64,000 bases of DNA from Hyphomicrobium sp. Lineage in GTDB: Bacteria; Pseudomonadota; Alphaproteobacteria; Rhizobiales; Hyphomicrobiaceae. Position 1 is the stretch's first letter, and each line of letters starts with the position of its first letter. A program made the position numbers and the translations under genes. The notes under the pieces were generated by a model, which worked only from the letters and a program-made list of their open reading frames with translations, had not been told where the DNA came from and ran no database searches. The DNA lies in contig JAEUME010000015.1 in assembly GCA_016793445.1 (NCBI GenBank), positions 1 to 64,000 on the forward strand, read 5' to 3'. This document shows positions 42,118 to 52,358 of this stretch, one piece after another.

Positions 42118-43656
42118 ATGGCGCTGTCGGCCAAACTGGAATTGCGGCAAGGCCAGCAACTGGTGATGACTCCCCAGTTGCAGCAGGCTATTCGCCTTCT
42201 GCAATTCTCCAACATGGAGCTGGCTGAATTCGTCGACGCCGAGCTGGAGCGCAATCCTCTTCTGGAACGCGAGGACAACCAGCCTCAGGCGAAGCCGGCC
42301 GACGAACCTATGTCCGAGCCGCCGCCTGAACCATCATCTGGCGGCGAGGACGAGTGGCTGGATCTGCGCAAGCCGGTGGAAGACCCCGCTGGCGCGCTCG
42401 ATACGGACTACGACAATCTTTATCAGGACACCGGCCCCGCAGACACGCAGGGCAGCGCTGACAACGCGGCGCTTTCAAGCTGGGCGAACGTGCGCCAGCG
42501 CATGAGCAACGGCTTTGAGGACTCCGACGGCCTTGAGTCGTTTGTCGCCAGCGAAGAATCTCTGCGCGATCATCTGGCCGCGCAGCTTCCCCTCACCATC
42601 TCCGATCCGCGCGAACGGCTCATCGGACAATATCTCATCGATCTGGTTGATGAAGCCGGGTACATCCCCTCTGGCTTCGACAGCCTGTCGCTGAAGCTCG
42701 GCGCGCCAGTCGAAATGATCGAGGGCGTGTTGCAGAAGCTGCAGACCTTCGATCCGCCGGGCGTGTTCGCACGCTCGCTCGCCGAATGTCTTGCCCTGCA
42801 GCTTAAGGACCAGAACCGGTACGATCCCTATATGGCGGCGCTGCTCGCCAATCTCGATCTGCTCGCCGCACGCAACCTCAACGCGCTCCGCAAGGCGGTA
42901 GGCTGCGACATGGAAGAGCTGGCCGAGATGATCCAGGAGGTCAAGCGGCTGAACCCCAAGCCGGGTCTTCGGTTTGGCTCGGTGCAGATGCAGCCCGTGG
43001 TTCCCGACGTTCTCGTACGGCCCGCTTCAGACGGCGGCTGGCACGTCGAGCTCAACTCAGACACGCTGCCGCGCGTGCTCGTCAACCGCACATACTTCAC
43101 GCGCGTCTCCAAGACCGCAGCGACAGAGAAGGACAAAGGATATCTTCTCGACTGTCTGCAAACCGCCAACTGGCTCATCAAGAGCCTCGATCAGCGCGCG
43201 CGAACGATCCTGCGCGTCGCCGAACAAATTGTGCGCCAGCAGGATGCGTTCTTCATGTATGGCGTGCAGCACCTGCGGCCGCTCAACCTGAAGACCGTGG
43301 CGGACGCCATCTCTATGCACGAATCGACCGTCTCGCGGGTCACGTCGAACAAGTACATCTCGACACCGCGCGGCATCTTTGAATTAAAATACTTCTTCAC
43401 CAGCGCTATCGCTTCGGCCGATGGCCAGGAGGCGCACTCCTCCGAGGCCGTGCGTCACCGAATCAAACAGATGATCGACGCCGAAAGCGCCGACGACGTC
43501 CTTTCCGACGATAAGCTGGTAGAGAAGTTGCGGTCGGAGGGAATCGATATTGCCCGGCGCACGGTCGCTAAATACCGCGAGGCCTTGCGCATTCCATCCT
43601 CCGTTCAGCGCCGCCGCGACAAACGGCTTTTCGAGCGCATGGGTGGAACGATCTGA
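42118..43656 (+). CDS. rpoN: RNA polymerase sigma-54 factor RpoN
   Basis: 512-aa alternative sigma factor for promoters needing enhancer-binding activators (nitrogen and carbon use). Region I is LELRQGQQLVMTPQLQQAIR through AELERNPLLE; an acidic, Pro-rich region II follows (about 50-130); the core-binding domain and the helix-turn-helix (MHESTVSRVTSNKYISTPRG) come next; and the RpoN box, IARRTVAKYREALRIPSS, ends the protein. It is followed by hpf and ptsN, the standard alphaproteobacterial grouping. Confidence 0.97.
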   Translation: MALSAKLELRQGQQLVMTPQLQQAIRLLQFSNMELAEFVDAELERNPLLEREDNQPQAKPADEPMSEPPPEPSSGGEDEWLDLRKPVEDPAGALDTDYDNLYQDTGPADTQGSADNAALSSWANVRQRMSNGFEDSDGLESFVASEESLRDHLAAQLPLTISDPRERLIGQYLIDLVDEAGYIPSGFDSLSLKLGAPVEMIEGVLQKLQTFDPPGVFARSLAECLALQLKDQNRYDPYMAALLANLDLLAARNLNALRKAVGCDMEELAEMIQEVKRLNPKPGLRFGSVQMQPVVPDVLVRPASDGGWHVELNSDTLPRVLVNRTYFTRVSKTAATEKDKGYLLDCLQTANWLIKSLDQRARTILRVAEQIVRQQDAFFMYGVQHLRPLNLKTVADAISMHESTVSRVTSNKYISTPRGIFELKYFFTSAIASADGQEAHSSEAVRHRIKQMIDAESADDVLSDDKLVEKLRSEGIDIARRTVAKYREALRIPSSVQRRRDKRLFERMGGTI

Positions 43657-43915
43657 TTATTCCTGGCATTTACCGTCCGGGGAAAATCGCCAAGAAATTC
43701 AGCAGCGAAAACAACCGTGAATTGACAGAACGCCCGGCTATCCATAACTGTTGAGACAGGTTGTCGCGTTCTGCAGATATCTTCAAAGCTCCAGGGCACA
43801 GTGACTAGTCCACCTGTATAGCACGGATGTTAAGATGCTTCTGCCGGTAAAGACCCCGGCGCTTCCGGCTGGGCCTCGTGGCTCGCCGTCATGCCACGCA
43901 ATAACAGGTTGAGAA

Positions 43916-44536
43916 ATGACCATACAGATCACCGGTAAGAATGTCGAAGTTGGTGACGCTTATCAGACCTATGTATCCGACAAGATCCGCGCCCTGCTGC
44001 AGAAGTATGTAAGCCGCGATCTCAACGGCCATGTTCGCCTTGAGAAAGAGCGTGGACTTTTCAAGACCAACTGCTCCGTCCGCTTGGCAAGCGGACTTTT
44101 GCTCGAAGCTCACGGCGAAGGCGGTGACGCCTATCAGAGCGCGGACGCGGCCGTCGACCGTCTTGAAACGCGCATGCGCAAATACAAGCAGCGACTCAAA
44201 GACCATGATGCGAGCCGCACGAACGCGGCGCGTAGCGGGGGTTTTGATGCGCGCGACGCCATTGTCAGTGTTGCCGAGGACGAGACGAGCAGCGCAGCAC
44301 CGTCTGATGACCATCCGCTCATTATCGCGGAAACCCAGCGTAACGTTTTGGAGTTATCTGTCAGCGAGGCAGTGATGCAGCTCGACCTGACCGAAGCGAC
44401 GTTTCTAATCTTTCGGAATGCAGGCAGCGGTGGTGTGAACCTTGTCTACCGCCGCCAGGACGGACACATCGGCTGGATCGATGCCGATGTTCCAAAGCAG
44501 AAGATCGTGAATGGCGAGGCCAGGTCCGCAGGGTAA
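43916..44536 (+). CDS. hpf: Long-form ribosome hibernation promoting factor
   Basis: 206-aa protein. The N-terminal domain (MTIQITGKNVEVGDAYQTYV, then YQSADAAVDRLETRMRKYKQ) binds the small ribosomal subunit. The C-terminal domain (about 140-200: ELSVSEAVMQLDLTEATFLI, VNLVYRRQDGHIGWID) causes 100S dimers, as in other long HPFs. It stands between rpoN and ptsN. The ATG at 43916 has GGTTGAG upstream. The 259-bp gap before it shows no obvious sigma-54 site. Confidence 0.95.
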   Translation: MTIQITGKNVEVGDAYQTYVSDKIRALLQKYVSRDLNGHVRLEKERGLFKTNCSVRLASGLLLEAHGEGGDAYQSADAAVDRLETRMRKYKQRLKDHDASRTNAARSGGFDARDAIVSVAEDETSSAAPSDDHPLIIAETQRNVLELSVSEAVMQLDLTEATFLIFRNAGSGGVNLVYRRQDGHIGWIDADVPKQKIVNGEARSAG

Positions 44537-44664
44537 GGCGGTCGCGGGTTCAGGGGTGGACAGAATCCTGCCTTTATTTACGCGTTGTCGGAGTGCGCGG
44601 GAAGCGTCCCCTCGGCTGGCCGCCGATGCAGGGCAGACTTGGACCTTGGGAAAAGGTGAACGAT

Positions 44665-45135
44665 ATGACCATGAACCTTAGCGATATTCTCGCAAGGAAC
44701 GGTGTGGTGTCGGCGCTCAAGGCGCAGGACAAGAAGCAGGTACTGCAATCGATTGCCGAACGCGCCAGCAAAGTTACAGAGGTCGCCACACACGATATCT
44801 ATACCGCCCTCCTGCAGCGTGAGCGGTTGAGCTCCACAGGCCTTGGCAGCGGAATCGCAATTCCCCACGTCAAACTTGCAGGTTTGACGTCGATCGTGTG
44901 TCTGTTCGCGCGGCTGTCCACTCCGGTGGCGTTTGAAAGCCATGATGAGCAGCCTGTCGATCTCGTCTTCTTCCTGCTCGCGCCCGAGCACGCCGGCGGA
45001 GATCATTTGAAGGCCTTGGCACGCATCTCGCGTCTGGTGCGCGATCCAGCGACTCTGGAGGCTCTGCGCAGCGCCAAGGACGAGGCCGCGCTGACGCGCG
45101 TTCTCACCTCACCTATTACGTCGCACGCGGCTTGA
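44665..45135 (+). CDS. ptsN: PtsN, nitrogen-related phosphotransferase EIIA component
   Basis: 156-aa EIIA-Ntr domain, phosphorylated on His68 (GSGIAIPHVKLAGL) by the PtsP-NPr chain. It regulates nitrogen, potassium and carbon metabolism and does not transport sugar. The C-terminal half (PVDLVFFLLAPEHAGGDHLK, then ARISRLVRD) is typical. AAAAGGTG lies 6-7 nt before ATG 44665; the frame is open to 44593 without homology. It is the last gene of the lptC/A-lptB-rpoN-hpf-ptsN block and is followed by a terminator. Confidence 0.95.
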   Translation: MTMNLSDILARNGVVSALKAQDKKQVLQSIAERASKVTEVATHDIYTALLQRERLSSTGLGSGIAIPHVKLAGLTSIVCLFARLSTPVAFESHDEQPVDLVFFLLAPEHAGGDHLKALARISRLVRDPATLEALRSAKDEAALTRVLTSPITSHAA

Positions 45136-45163
45136 GAGGCCTCGCGACCAAGTCCATGAAGCG

Positions 45164-45197
45164 AAAAAGGCCCCGCAGCAGTTGCGCTGGGCCTTTT
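45164..45197. terminator. Terminator between ptsN and uppP, probably bidirectional
   Basis: AAAAGGCCC at the left pairs with GGGCCTTTT at the right, and the inner GC/GC pairs extend the stem with a mismatch. It has T-rich ends on both strands and lies 29 bp after ptsN and 47 bp from the end of the convergent uppP. Confidence 0.85.
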
Positions 45198-45243
45198 CAT
45201 TGAGCGGACCGAGTAACGCTGCGACGTGATCGGTAAGGAGCAT

Positions 45244-46044
45244 CTACATGCCGGCAATCGCGATTGCACCTAGTCCGATGCCGCCGACGATCAACCGCCA
45301 CCAGCCAAAGAACGACAGCCCCTTGGCCTTGATGAAATCGAGTACATGGCGGACGACAAACACGCCGGCGATGAAGGCCGCTACGAAGCCCAGCGCAATT
45401 TTGTTGGCATCGTCGACGGTCAGCACGGACCAGTTCTTGTAAAGATCGTAGGCGAACGCGCCAGCCATGGTCGGCATGGCCAGGAAGAACGAGAACTCGG
45501 CCGCCGTACGCTTGTCGGCGCCCAGAAACAGTGCGCCGACAATAGTCGAGCCCGATCGTGAAACGCCCGGAATGAGCGCCAGACACTGGCAAAGGCCTAT
45601 CTTGAACGCGGTTGAAGGCGGCAGATCGAGGACATCCGTGTAGGTCGGCTCGAACTTTATGTTGTCGACCACCAGCAGAATGATGCCGCCCAGAACGAGC
45701 ATGCTGGAGATCAGCAGCGGGCTTTCAAAGAAAATCGTCTTGATGATCTTGTGACCAGCCGCACCGATGACAGCGGCGGGCAGAAATGCCAGCAGGATAC
45801 CCAACACGAACTTCTGCGTGCGCGGATCGTTGGGCAGCGCGCGGGCCAATTCCCACAGCTTGGCGGCATAAACCGTCAGCAGCGCAAGGATGGCGCCAAG
45901 CTGGATCAACACCTCGAACGTACGGCCCGGCGAGGTGAAGCCCAGCAGGTGCTCTACCAGCAAGAGATGGCCCGTAGAGGAAACCGGAATGTATTCGGTC
46001 AGCCCTTCGATGAGGCCGAGCAGGATCACTTGCCAGGTTGGCAT
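45244..46044 (-). CDS. uppP: Undecaprenyl-diphosphatase UppP (BacA)
   Basis: 266-aa inner-membrane enzyme that recycles undecaprenyl diphosphate to the monophosphate lipid carrier for peptidoglycan and LPS. Catalytic motif 1 is [14 protein letters not shown] (13-26) and motif 2 is [10 protein letters not shown]; the protein has about eight membrane segments. The start [14 protein letters not shown] fits the family; the open frame to 46143 is not homologous. A palindromic repeat lies about 100 bp upstream. Confidence 0.95.
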   Translation of the reverse strand: MPTWQVILLGLIEGLTEYIPVSSTGHLLLVEHLLGFTSPGRTFEVLIQLGAILALLTVYAAKLWELARALPNDPRTQKFVLGILLAFLPAAVIGAAGHKIIKTIFFESPLLISSMLVLGGIILLVVDNIKFEPTYTDVLDLPPSTAFKIGLCQCLALIPGVSRSGSTIVGALFLGADKRTAAEFSFFLAMPTMAGAFAYDLYKNWSVLTVDDANKIALGFVAAFIAGVFVVRHVLDFIKAKGLSFFGWWRLIVGGIGLGAIAIAGM

Positions 46045-46145
46045 CGCGAAGAACTCCGCAGAAGTGGAAGGCGGGAAAGAGGCGGCCGTGAACGCGCAGT
46101 GGGCTGGATGGCGCGCCACGCTTGGGCCGCCGCTCCGCTTCAAGT

Positions 46146-46228
46146 GAATGGCGAAACGGCTCTAGGTCCTTATTCTATCGTGCTTGGTATCGGAAAATCG
46201 GTTCTCACCTTTCCGCAAAGCACTCCAG
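46146..46228. repeat. Intergenic palindromic repeat, partial copy upstream of uppP
   Basis: Shares GAAACGGCTCTAG and the block CGGAAAATCGGTTCTCACCT, then TTTCCGCAAAGCACTC, with the full element at 15468-15571. The left end is shorter. Confidence 0.7.
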
Positions 46229-46364
46229 GCTTTAAGGCCAAGCCCGCCGGCCTGCAAACACGTTCCTGGGCCGGGAGCGTGGTTCGCTTGCGAGGGTGCC
46301 GCGAGAGCCACGATTGATTCTGCGCGCAGAGCCCGCAAATAACCCAAGTGGAAATGACCAAACC

Positions 46365-47390
46365 TCAGTTGGAGGGAGAAAATCCTACGCCCACGTCGCG
46401 CAAACTGCGTCCGGCCGACGGCAAGTCGAGCACGCGCCCGCTTGGAGGCGGCATTGCAGAAGGCGGCGTGCCGGCCGCCCCGATAGGCTTCACCGGCTCG
46501 CCATTGGCGCACGTGCGAATGGGCTCGGCGGAAAGCTGGTCGAGGCCGTTCTTGTCGACGACGTTCTCATGGTGGCGGCCATAACGGTTGCGCCACTCGG
46601 CGACCTGTCCGGTCGCTTGCTGGCGGACACCTTCGCCCGCATTGCAGAAAATGTTCTGGTAGATGTCCTCGATCCACAACCGCTCATTGGGGGAGGCGTT
46701 GACGACGGCGACATCGATGAGATTGAGCGCCGCGATCTGATCCTGGGGCACGAACTTGCCGCGCCACAACAAATCCGCAAGGAACGCCTGAGCGCCCGCG
46801 TGCCCCTTCTTGGAGAGCCGCGAAAGCCAATGGACGCCATTCTCGGTCTTGCTCTCCTCGCCCCGTGCGCGCATGGCCAGATCGGGTCCCTCGCCGCGCA
46901 GGAAGACCTTGGCAAGCTCGAACTGCGCGTCCTCGTCGTTGAAGAACAGGGCCGCGCGCTGCAACAAGCTGTCGGCAAGCTTGGGATTGGGCTTCAAAGA
47001 GCCCTCGGCAATGCCCGCGCGCAGGTATCGCGACACTTCGGTCAGCGCCTTGGCGGCGACGGGCGCGAGATCATCGTCGTCCGGATCGACATCCCGCAAC
47101 TCGTCGGCGAGTTTGCGGAAGATGTTGTAGGCTTTCACGTGGTCGGTGTATGCGCCTTCGTTATCGGCGTAGATGCGCGCGATGTAAAACGTCCCCATAA
47201 CCGGGTTGGACTCGGCGGCCACCTCGAGGGCGGGAACCGCCAGCTCGTAGTAGCCGCCATTGAAGGCCGCGATGCCCTGCTTCAAGGCATCCTCGCCCGA
47301 GCGGAACGTCATCGTTCCGGCGGCAAGTGCCGCCGCCGGAAGAGCCACGCTCATAATCAAGCCTAGACAAGCACGTCTAAATGTCCGCAT
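46365..47390 (-). CDS. ExoR-like periplasmic Sel1/TPR-repeat protein
   Basis: 341-aa protein with signal peptide (about 1-23) and Sel1-like repeats: [60 protein letters not shown] and [20 protein letters not shown]. Order and spacing resemble ExoR, the rhizobial periplasmic inhibitor of the ExoS/ChvI envelope two-component system. The C-terminal 70 residues are extra and Pro-rich. exoS and chvI are not in the window. Its start overlaps the ilvD stop by 14 bp. ExoR is my best match; another Sel1 protein is possible. Confidence 0.75.
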   Translation of the reverse strand: MRTFRRACLGLIMSVALPAAALAAGTMTFRSGEDALKQGIAAFNGGYYELAVPALEVAAESNPVMGTFYIARIYADNEGAYTDHVKAYNIFRKLADELRDVDPDDDDLAPVAAKALTEVSRYLRAGIAEGSLKPNPKLADSLLQRAALFFNDEDAQFELAKVFLRGEGPDLAMRARGEESKTENGVHWLSRLSKKGHAGAQAFLADLLWRGKFVPQDQIAALNLIDVAVVNASPNERLWIEDIYQNIFCNAGEGVRQQATGQVAEWRNRYGRHHENVVDKNGLDQLSAEPIRTCANGEPVKPIGAAGTPPSAMPPPSGRVLDLPSAGRSLRDVGVGFSPSN

Positions 47391-49101
47391 AGCAGAGGAC
47401 TTCCGCCTTTCCGCCGGCGTGGGTCACCGCGCCATAGCGCGCCGGCCCAACCTGATCGGCAAATTTCGCCAATGCGCCCGAGCGATACATGCTCGCAGGG
47501 GCCTTCCATTCCTTGCGGCGCTTCTCAAGCTCCGCCGCATCGACTTCCAGATCGATCCGTCCCGTCACCGCATCGAGCGCGATGATGTCGCCATTCTTGA
47601 TGAGCGCGATCGGCCCGCCCACGGCGGCCTCGGGTCCCACATGGCCAACGCAGAATCCACGCGTTGCGCCAGAGAAGCGCCCATCGGTGATCAGCGCGAC
47701 CTTGTCGCCCGAGCCCTGCCCGTAAAGAGCGGCCGTCGTCGAGAGCATCTCACGCATACCGGGGCCGCCTTTCGGGCCCTCGTAGCGGATGACGAGAACC
47801 TCGCCTTCCTTGTAGTTGCGCGCCTCAACGGCGGCGAAGGCATCTTCTTCGCAGTCAAAGCAGCGGGCAGGACCACGGAACTGGAGGTTCTTCAGTCCTG
47901 CCACCTTCACGATGGCACCGTCAGGCGCGAGGCTGCCTTTCAGGCCCACGACGCCGCCCGTTGGTGAGAGCGGATTTGCCACCGGATAGATGATCTTCTG
48001 CGCGGAATTGAACTTAACGCTTTCCAGGTTCTCGGCCATGGTCTTGCCGGTCACCGTGATGCAGTCGCCGTGCAACACGCCGCCTTCCAGCAGGGCTTTG
48101 AGTATCTGCGGCACGCCGCCGATATCGAAGACGTCCTTGGCGATGTACTGGCCGCCCGGCTTCAAGTCCGCGATGTAGGGCGTTCTCTTGAAGATCTCGG
48201 CGACGTCGAACAGATCAAATTCGATGCCACATTCATGCGCCATGGCGGGAAGATGAAGCGCGCCGTTGGTCGAGCCGCCGGTTGCGGCCACTACGATGGC
48301 GGCATTCTCGAACGCCTTGCGCGTGCAGATGTCGCGCGGGCGCAATCCATGCGCAAGCAGCCTCATCACGGCTTCACCACTCGCGACAGCATACTCATCG
48401 CGGCTCTCGTAAGGCGCGGGCGCGCCCGCCGAGCCCGGCAGAGCAAGGCCAATCGCTTCCGACACGCACGCCATGGTGTTTGCGGTGAACTGACCGCCGC
48501 ACGAGCCGGCCGAGGGACACGCGCCGCATTCCAGTTCATGCAGCTCGCCATCGGACATCTTGCCCGCGGAATGCATGCCGACGCCTTCGAAAACATCCTG
48601 AACAGTAACGTCCTTGCCCTTGTGCTTACCGGGAAGAATCGAACCGCCATACATGAAGACGCTCGGGACGTTGAGGCGCAGCATGGCCATCATCATACCC
48701 GGCAGGCTCTTGTCGCAGCCGGCGATGCCCACGAGCGCGTCGTAGCAATGGCCGCGCATGGTGAGCTCGATCGAATCAGCGATGACCTCGCGCGAAACCA
48801 GCGACGACTTCATGCCCTGGTGCCCCATGGCGATGCCGTCGGTCACGGTAATGGTGCAGAACTCGCGCGGCGTGCCGCCGGCTTCCGCGACGCCCTTCTT
48901 GGCGGCTTGGGCCTGACGCATCAGCGCGATGTTGCAGGGCGCCGCCTCGTTCCAGCATGACGCGACGCCGACGAAGGGCCTGTGAATCTCCTCTTCGGTC
49001 AACCCCATGGCGTAGTAGTAGGAGCGGTGAGGCGCGCGTGAGGGCCCCTCCGTCACATGGCGGCTCGGCAGCTTTGTCTTGTCGAACGTCTTGGCGTCCA
49101 T
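47377..49101 (-). CDS. ilvD: Dihydroxy-acid dehydratase
   Basis: 574-aa iron-sulphur enzyme of valine, leucine and isoleucine synthesis, converting dihydroxy acids to 2-oxo acids. The conserved motifs are [12 protein letters not shown] and [18 protein letters not shown] with the cluster cysteines, [11 protein letters not shown] and [20 protein letters not shown]. Length and start ([20 protein letters not shown]) fit the family; the frame is open to 49179. The 3' end overlaps the ExoR-like gene by 14 bp, so that gene is probably translated from the same mRNA. Confidence 0.97.
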   Translation of the reverse strand: MDAKTFDKTKLPSRHVTEGPSRAPHRSYYYAMGLTEEEIHRPFVGVASCWNEAAPCNIALMRQAQAAKKGVAEAGGTPREFCTITVTDGIAMGHQGMKSSLVSREVIADSIELTMRGHCYDALVGIAGCDKSLPGMMMAMLRLNVPSVFMYGGSILPGKHKGKDVTVQDVFEGVGMHSAGKMSDGELHELECGACPSAGSCGGQFTANTMACVSEAIGLALPGSAGAPAPYESRDEYAVASGEAVMRLLAHGLRPRDICTRKAFENAAIVVAATGGSTNGALHLPAMAHECGIEFDLFDVAEIFKRTPYIADLKPGGQYIAKDVFDIGGVPQILKALLEGGVLHGDCITVTGKTMAENLESVKFNSAQKIIYPVANPLSPTGGVVGLKGSLAPDGAIVKVAGLKNLQFRGPARCFDCEEDAFAAVEARNYKEGEVLVIRYEGPKGGPGMREMLSTTAALYGQGSGDKVALITDGRFSGATRGFCVGHVGPEAAVGGPIALIKNGDIIALDAVTGRIDLEVDAAELEKRRKEWKAPASMYRSGALAKFADQVGPARYGAVTHAGGKAEVLCYADI

Positions 49102-49613
49102 TTCATTCCTCGTTTGTCTTGCGTGGCTGTTTTTCTGCTCATAAGCGCACTTTGGCGCGGCGGAAAGCCCACAAGACAAGACCGATGCCCGCGAATCGTG
49201 CGTACCGGACCTGGACCGCCGGTACTGATAATTCTCGGCTAGCAGTTGCGCGGACTTTGTGGCCCGATAGTGGCGCTCATCAGCCAGAACGTTGCCCTTC
49301 TGTCACAAACGTTAACGGACTGATAAATTATCCATGACCCGGCGTTACGGGTGCAATCTCGCTCCCTCCATCACCGCTGTTGCTTCGACCGGATGCTGAG
49401 CAGCCGCGATATTAGGATGTGGCGATGCGCCCGGCAGGCCGATAAATTTCGTTGAGAAGCAGGTTAACGGCCGACTTCGGCGGGGAGAGGGCTCAGGTGC
49501 GGCAGTCAGACGGCATTTTTTGCGCTATTCACGCAACGGACTAAAGCCGCAGGCGGATCGATGGTGCTCTTACCTTCTCCGCCGCCGCGGGCTTGTGAGG
49601 GAGAAACGAGCGC
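49102..49613. other. 512-bp divergent gap between ilvD and the DUF898 gene
   Basis: No supported gene, terminator or known riboswitch. It should contain both divergent promoters. The part next to the DUF898 gene is GC-rich, with GGGAGAAA just before its start. Confidence 0.4.
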
Positions 49614-50960
49614 ATGCAGGACAACACGGGCCCTGCTGGACTGGGTCAGGAACTGGGACAGGCGGACCGCATCGACATCACGTTCGATAATCGCGGCGAC
49701 AGGCTGATCGGGCTCGGACTGGTCAATGGCGTCCTCAAGGTGCTTTCGCTGGGCTTCTATTCGTTCTGGGCCAAAACGGAGGTCCGGCGGCGCCTGTGGT
49801 CGTTCACGCGCATCAACGGCGAGCCGCTGGAATACACCGGAACCGGCAAGGAGCTGTTCTTGGGGTTCATTATCGTGTTTTTCGCCTTCGTGGTGCCCTT
49901 GATGCTCGGCGGCTTGGCTATCGCTCTCCTCTTTCCCGGCAATAGGGGCGCGCTCGCCATCTATCAGCTCGCGGCCTACGGTCTGTTTTTCTTCCTCCTC
50001 GGCAATGCGCTGTACCGCGCCCAGCGCTACCGGCTGAGCCGCACGCGCTGGCGCAGCATCCGGGGCTGGCTGGCAGGAAGCCCTGCCCGCTACGGCTGGA
50101 CCTATTTCTGGACCCTCGGCCTGCCCTTCCTGCTCGTTGCCCTGCTGACGGCATTCGTCGGCTGGGTGGTGACGCCCGCCCTCGCGGGGCCTGTCGCCAT
50201 CCTCGGGTTGATCGCGGCGCTGTGGGTCCTGCCCTGGCGCTCAAATATGCTGCAACGCAGGATCACCAACGACATGCGCTTCGGCGACCGGCCGCTCAGC
50301 TACTCGGGCAGGTCCGGACCACTCTACAAGCGCTACTTCTTCGCGTGGATGGGAAGCGCGCTGCTGGTCGTGGCCGCAGGCGTCGCGACTCTGTTGTTCA
50401 TGAATAAATCTGGCTATTTGGAGAGTGTGGCCGCGGGCGAACGGCCCATTCCGACCTTGACCCAGGTCGCGGCCGTCATCTTGATCTGGATCGTCACGAT
50501 CATTGCCATGGGCCTTGTCACGGCGTGGTATCGCGCCATGCAGTACAACCATTTCGCGACCCACACCCATCTTGAAGGCGCAACCTTCCGCCTCAACGCG
50601 TCGGGAAAGAGCCTGATGTGGCTGATGTTGTCCAACTGGCTGATTTCGATGCTGGGCGTCGTCTTCGGTTTGGCGGTAGGCGGCGCGCTCGTCTACGCGG
50701 CCGGCCTGACGCCTCAGCCATCTGCGCCCGGCGCGCCGCCCTCCGAGCCGGGCATCATTCCGGTTCTCTTGATCATGCTGCCCATCGTGCTGGCGACCAC
50801 CGTCGCCACGACGTTTGCCCAGTTCCGCTCGGCCCGCTACTTTCTTTCCCGTCTGAAGCTCGACGGCCCGGTCGATCTGGCCGCCATTCAGCAGAGCGCA
50901 AGCTCCGGACCACGGCTTGGCGAGGGGCTCGCACAGGTGTTCGACCTCGATGCATTCTGA
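49614..50960 (+). CDS. DUF898 (YjgN family) membrane protein
   Basis: 448-aa inner-membrane protein with about nine hydrophobic helices in repeated units. Residues 18-60 (IDITFDNRGDRLIGLGLVNG, LGFYSFWAKTEVRRRLWSFT) form the typical DUF898 beginning, and a similar unit ends with a soluble C-terminus. Function unknown. The next gene, an M48 peptidase, starts inside its last codons (11-bp overlap), so the two are co-translated. This pairing recurs in proteobacteria and suggests a shared envelope role. Confidence 0.88.
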   Translation: MQDNTGPAGLGQELGQADRIDITFDNRGDRLIGLGLVNGVLKVLSLGFYSFWAKTEVRRRLWSFTRINGEPLEYTGTGKELFLGFIIVFFAFVVPLMLGGLAIALLFPGNRGALAIYQLAAYGLFFFLLGNALYRAQRYRLSRTRWRSIRGWLAGSPARYGWTYFWTLGLPFLLVALLTAFVGWVVTPALAGPVAILGLIAALWVLPWRSNMLQRRITNDMRFGDRPLSYSGRSGPLYKRYFFAWMGSALLVVAAGVATLLFMNKSGYLESVAAGERPIPTLTQVAAVILIWIVTIIAMGLVTAWYRAMQYNHFATHTHLEGATFRLNASGKSLMWLMLSNWLISMLGVVFGLAVGGALVYAAGLTPQPSAPGAPPSEPGIIPVLLIMLPIVLATTVATTFAQFRSARYFLSRLKLDGPVDLAAIQQSASSGPRLGEGLAQVFDLDAF

Positions 50961-52128
50961 TGCCGCATCCCACTATGCCCGCCTGAGCGATGGCAAGTCG
51001 GCGGCCGCGCGTGATTGCCGCGTCCGTCTCGATCTTTCGGGACTGGAGATTGTCTCCGACGATGGCGCGGTACGTATGCGCTGGCCTTATGAGAGCCTGC
51101 GCGCGAACGAGCCGCTGCGTCCCCAGTCCATCGACGTCCTGCTGTCCTCCACCGACGCACCGGGCGTCACGGTCTTTGTACCTGGAACGCAATTCCCAAA
51201 TGCGCTCGCGCCACGCGCGCCGCAGCTCACGCGCCACGCTGAGCGATGGCGTCACGCCAAGCCCTGGGTCATCGGGGCAGCCGTCCTCGCCGGCCTTGCG
51301 GTGCTCATCCACACTGCCGGTTGGACGCCCTTGCGCACGATCGCAAATCTGCTGCCGCAGTCCTGGCGCGAACGGCTTGGCGATGCAGCCATCGAGTCGA
51401 TGGCCGAGAACAGGCAACGCTGCGTCAATCCAGTCGGCGCCGCCGCGCTCGATCAGTTGACCCAGCGCCTCAGCTCCGTTTCGGGAACCGGGCAGGATTT
51501 CAAGGTCCTGATCGTTGACTGGGATCTGTTCAACGCCTTTGCGGTTCCAGGCAACAAGATCATCATGACGAAAGGGCTTATCGAAAAGGCCGACAGCCCG
51601 GACGAGGTTGCGGGCGTGCTGGCCCATGAGATGGGCCACGGCATCGCGCTTCATCCAGAGACAGGGATCATCCGAGCCATCGGCATGTCGGCGGCCGTCG
51701 AGTTGATGATGGGCGGTTCGGGCGGAACGCTGGCCAACCTCGGCCTCATCCTCGCGCAGCTTGGCTATACGCGCGCCGCCGAGCGCGAAGCCGACGATCA
51801 GGCGCTGGTGCTGTTGCGCAAGTCTGGCATCTCCCAGCAGGGTCTGGCGAATTTCTTCCGCCGCGTTCTCAGCGAGGAAGGCAAATACGCCAACGACGAT
51901 CAGAACACGAACGGCGGCAAGAGCCAGGAAAAGGACGACCGCTTGGCGCGCACGCTCGACATGTTCTCGACCCATCCACCGACCGAAGAACGCGCCGAAC
52001 GCATCCGCATGTCGGCGAGCTACCCATCGACGCCGGCGCTTTCCGCGGAAGACTGGCGTGCCTTCAAGGCTATTTGCGCAACGACGGCGCCGCTGACGCC
52101 GCCGGCAGAGGACGAAGCAAAGCGTTGA
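50950..52128 (+). CDS. M48 family metallopeptidase, membrane-associated
   Basis: 392-aa protein. The first 100 residues resemble a small beta-domain (DLSGLEIVSDDGAVRMRWPY), followed by one membrane helix at about 104-122 and an M48 peptidase domain. The zinc motif HEMGH lies at 226-230, with the third ligand in AEREADDQALVLL. It is probably a periplasmic protease of the BepA/LoiP type that checks outer-membrane proteins. The start overlaps the DUF898 gene by 11 bp. A GC-rich frame extension to 50917 was rejected. Confidence 0.9.
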   Translation: MHSDAASHYARLSDGKSAAARDCRVRLDLSGLEIVSDDGAVRMRWPYESLRANEPLRPQSIDVLLSSTDAPGVTVFVPGTQFPNALAPRAPQLTRHAERWRHAKPWVIGAAVLAGLAVLIHTAGWTPLRTIANLLPQSWRERLGDAAIESMAENRQRCVNPVGAAALDQLTQRLSSVSGTGQDFKVLIVDWDLFNAFAVPGNKIIMTKGLIEKADSPDEVAGVLAHEMGHGIALHPETGIIRAIGMSAAVELMMGGSGGTLANLGLILAQLGYTRAAEREADDQALVLLRKSGISQQGLANFFRRVLSEEGKYANDDQNTNGGKSQEKDDRLARTLDMFSTHPPTEERAERIRMSASYPSTPALSAEDWRAFKAICATTAPLTPPAEDEAKR

Positions 52129-52358
52129 GCTTTCGCCGAGGTTCGACCAGGCTCGTTGGCTGGGCGGACTTATTTGCCGAAGACTGCCGCTTCTTATCCG
52201 CAGCCTTGAATTGCATTGCCAAGATCCCAAATGTTTCACGCCGGTGGCGGGTAAACGCGCCAAACTGGCGAAAATCGGCCTGAATGGGGCCAGAATCCCC
52301 AGGCAGGGTGCTTCCTTATGGTTGTCGCGGTATGCGTCCTGCCGGGAGTTTGGTGCGC

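Noticed and set aside
43657..43915. Possible sigma-54 promoter (TGGCAC-N5-TTGC) before hpf
   Set aside because: TGGCATTTACCG is the closest match, but the GC element at the right spacing is missing.
50773..52263. 496-aa minus-strand frame opposite the M48 peptidase
   Set aside because: The plus strand encodes HEMGH and a membrane helix; the minus frame is low-complexity and Arg-rich.
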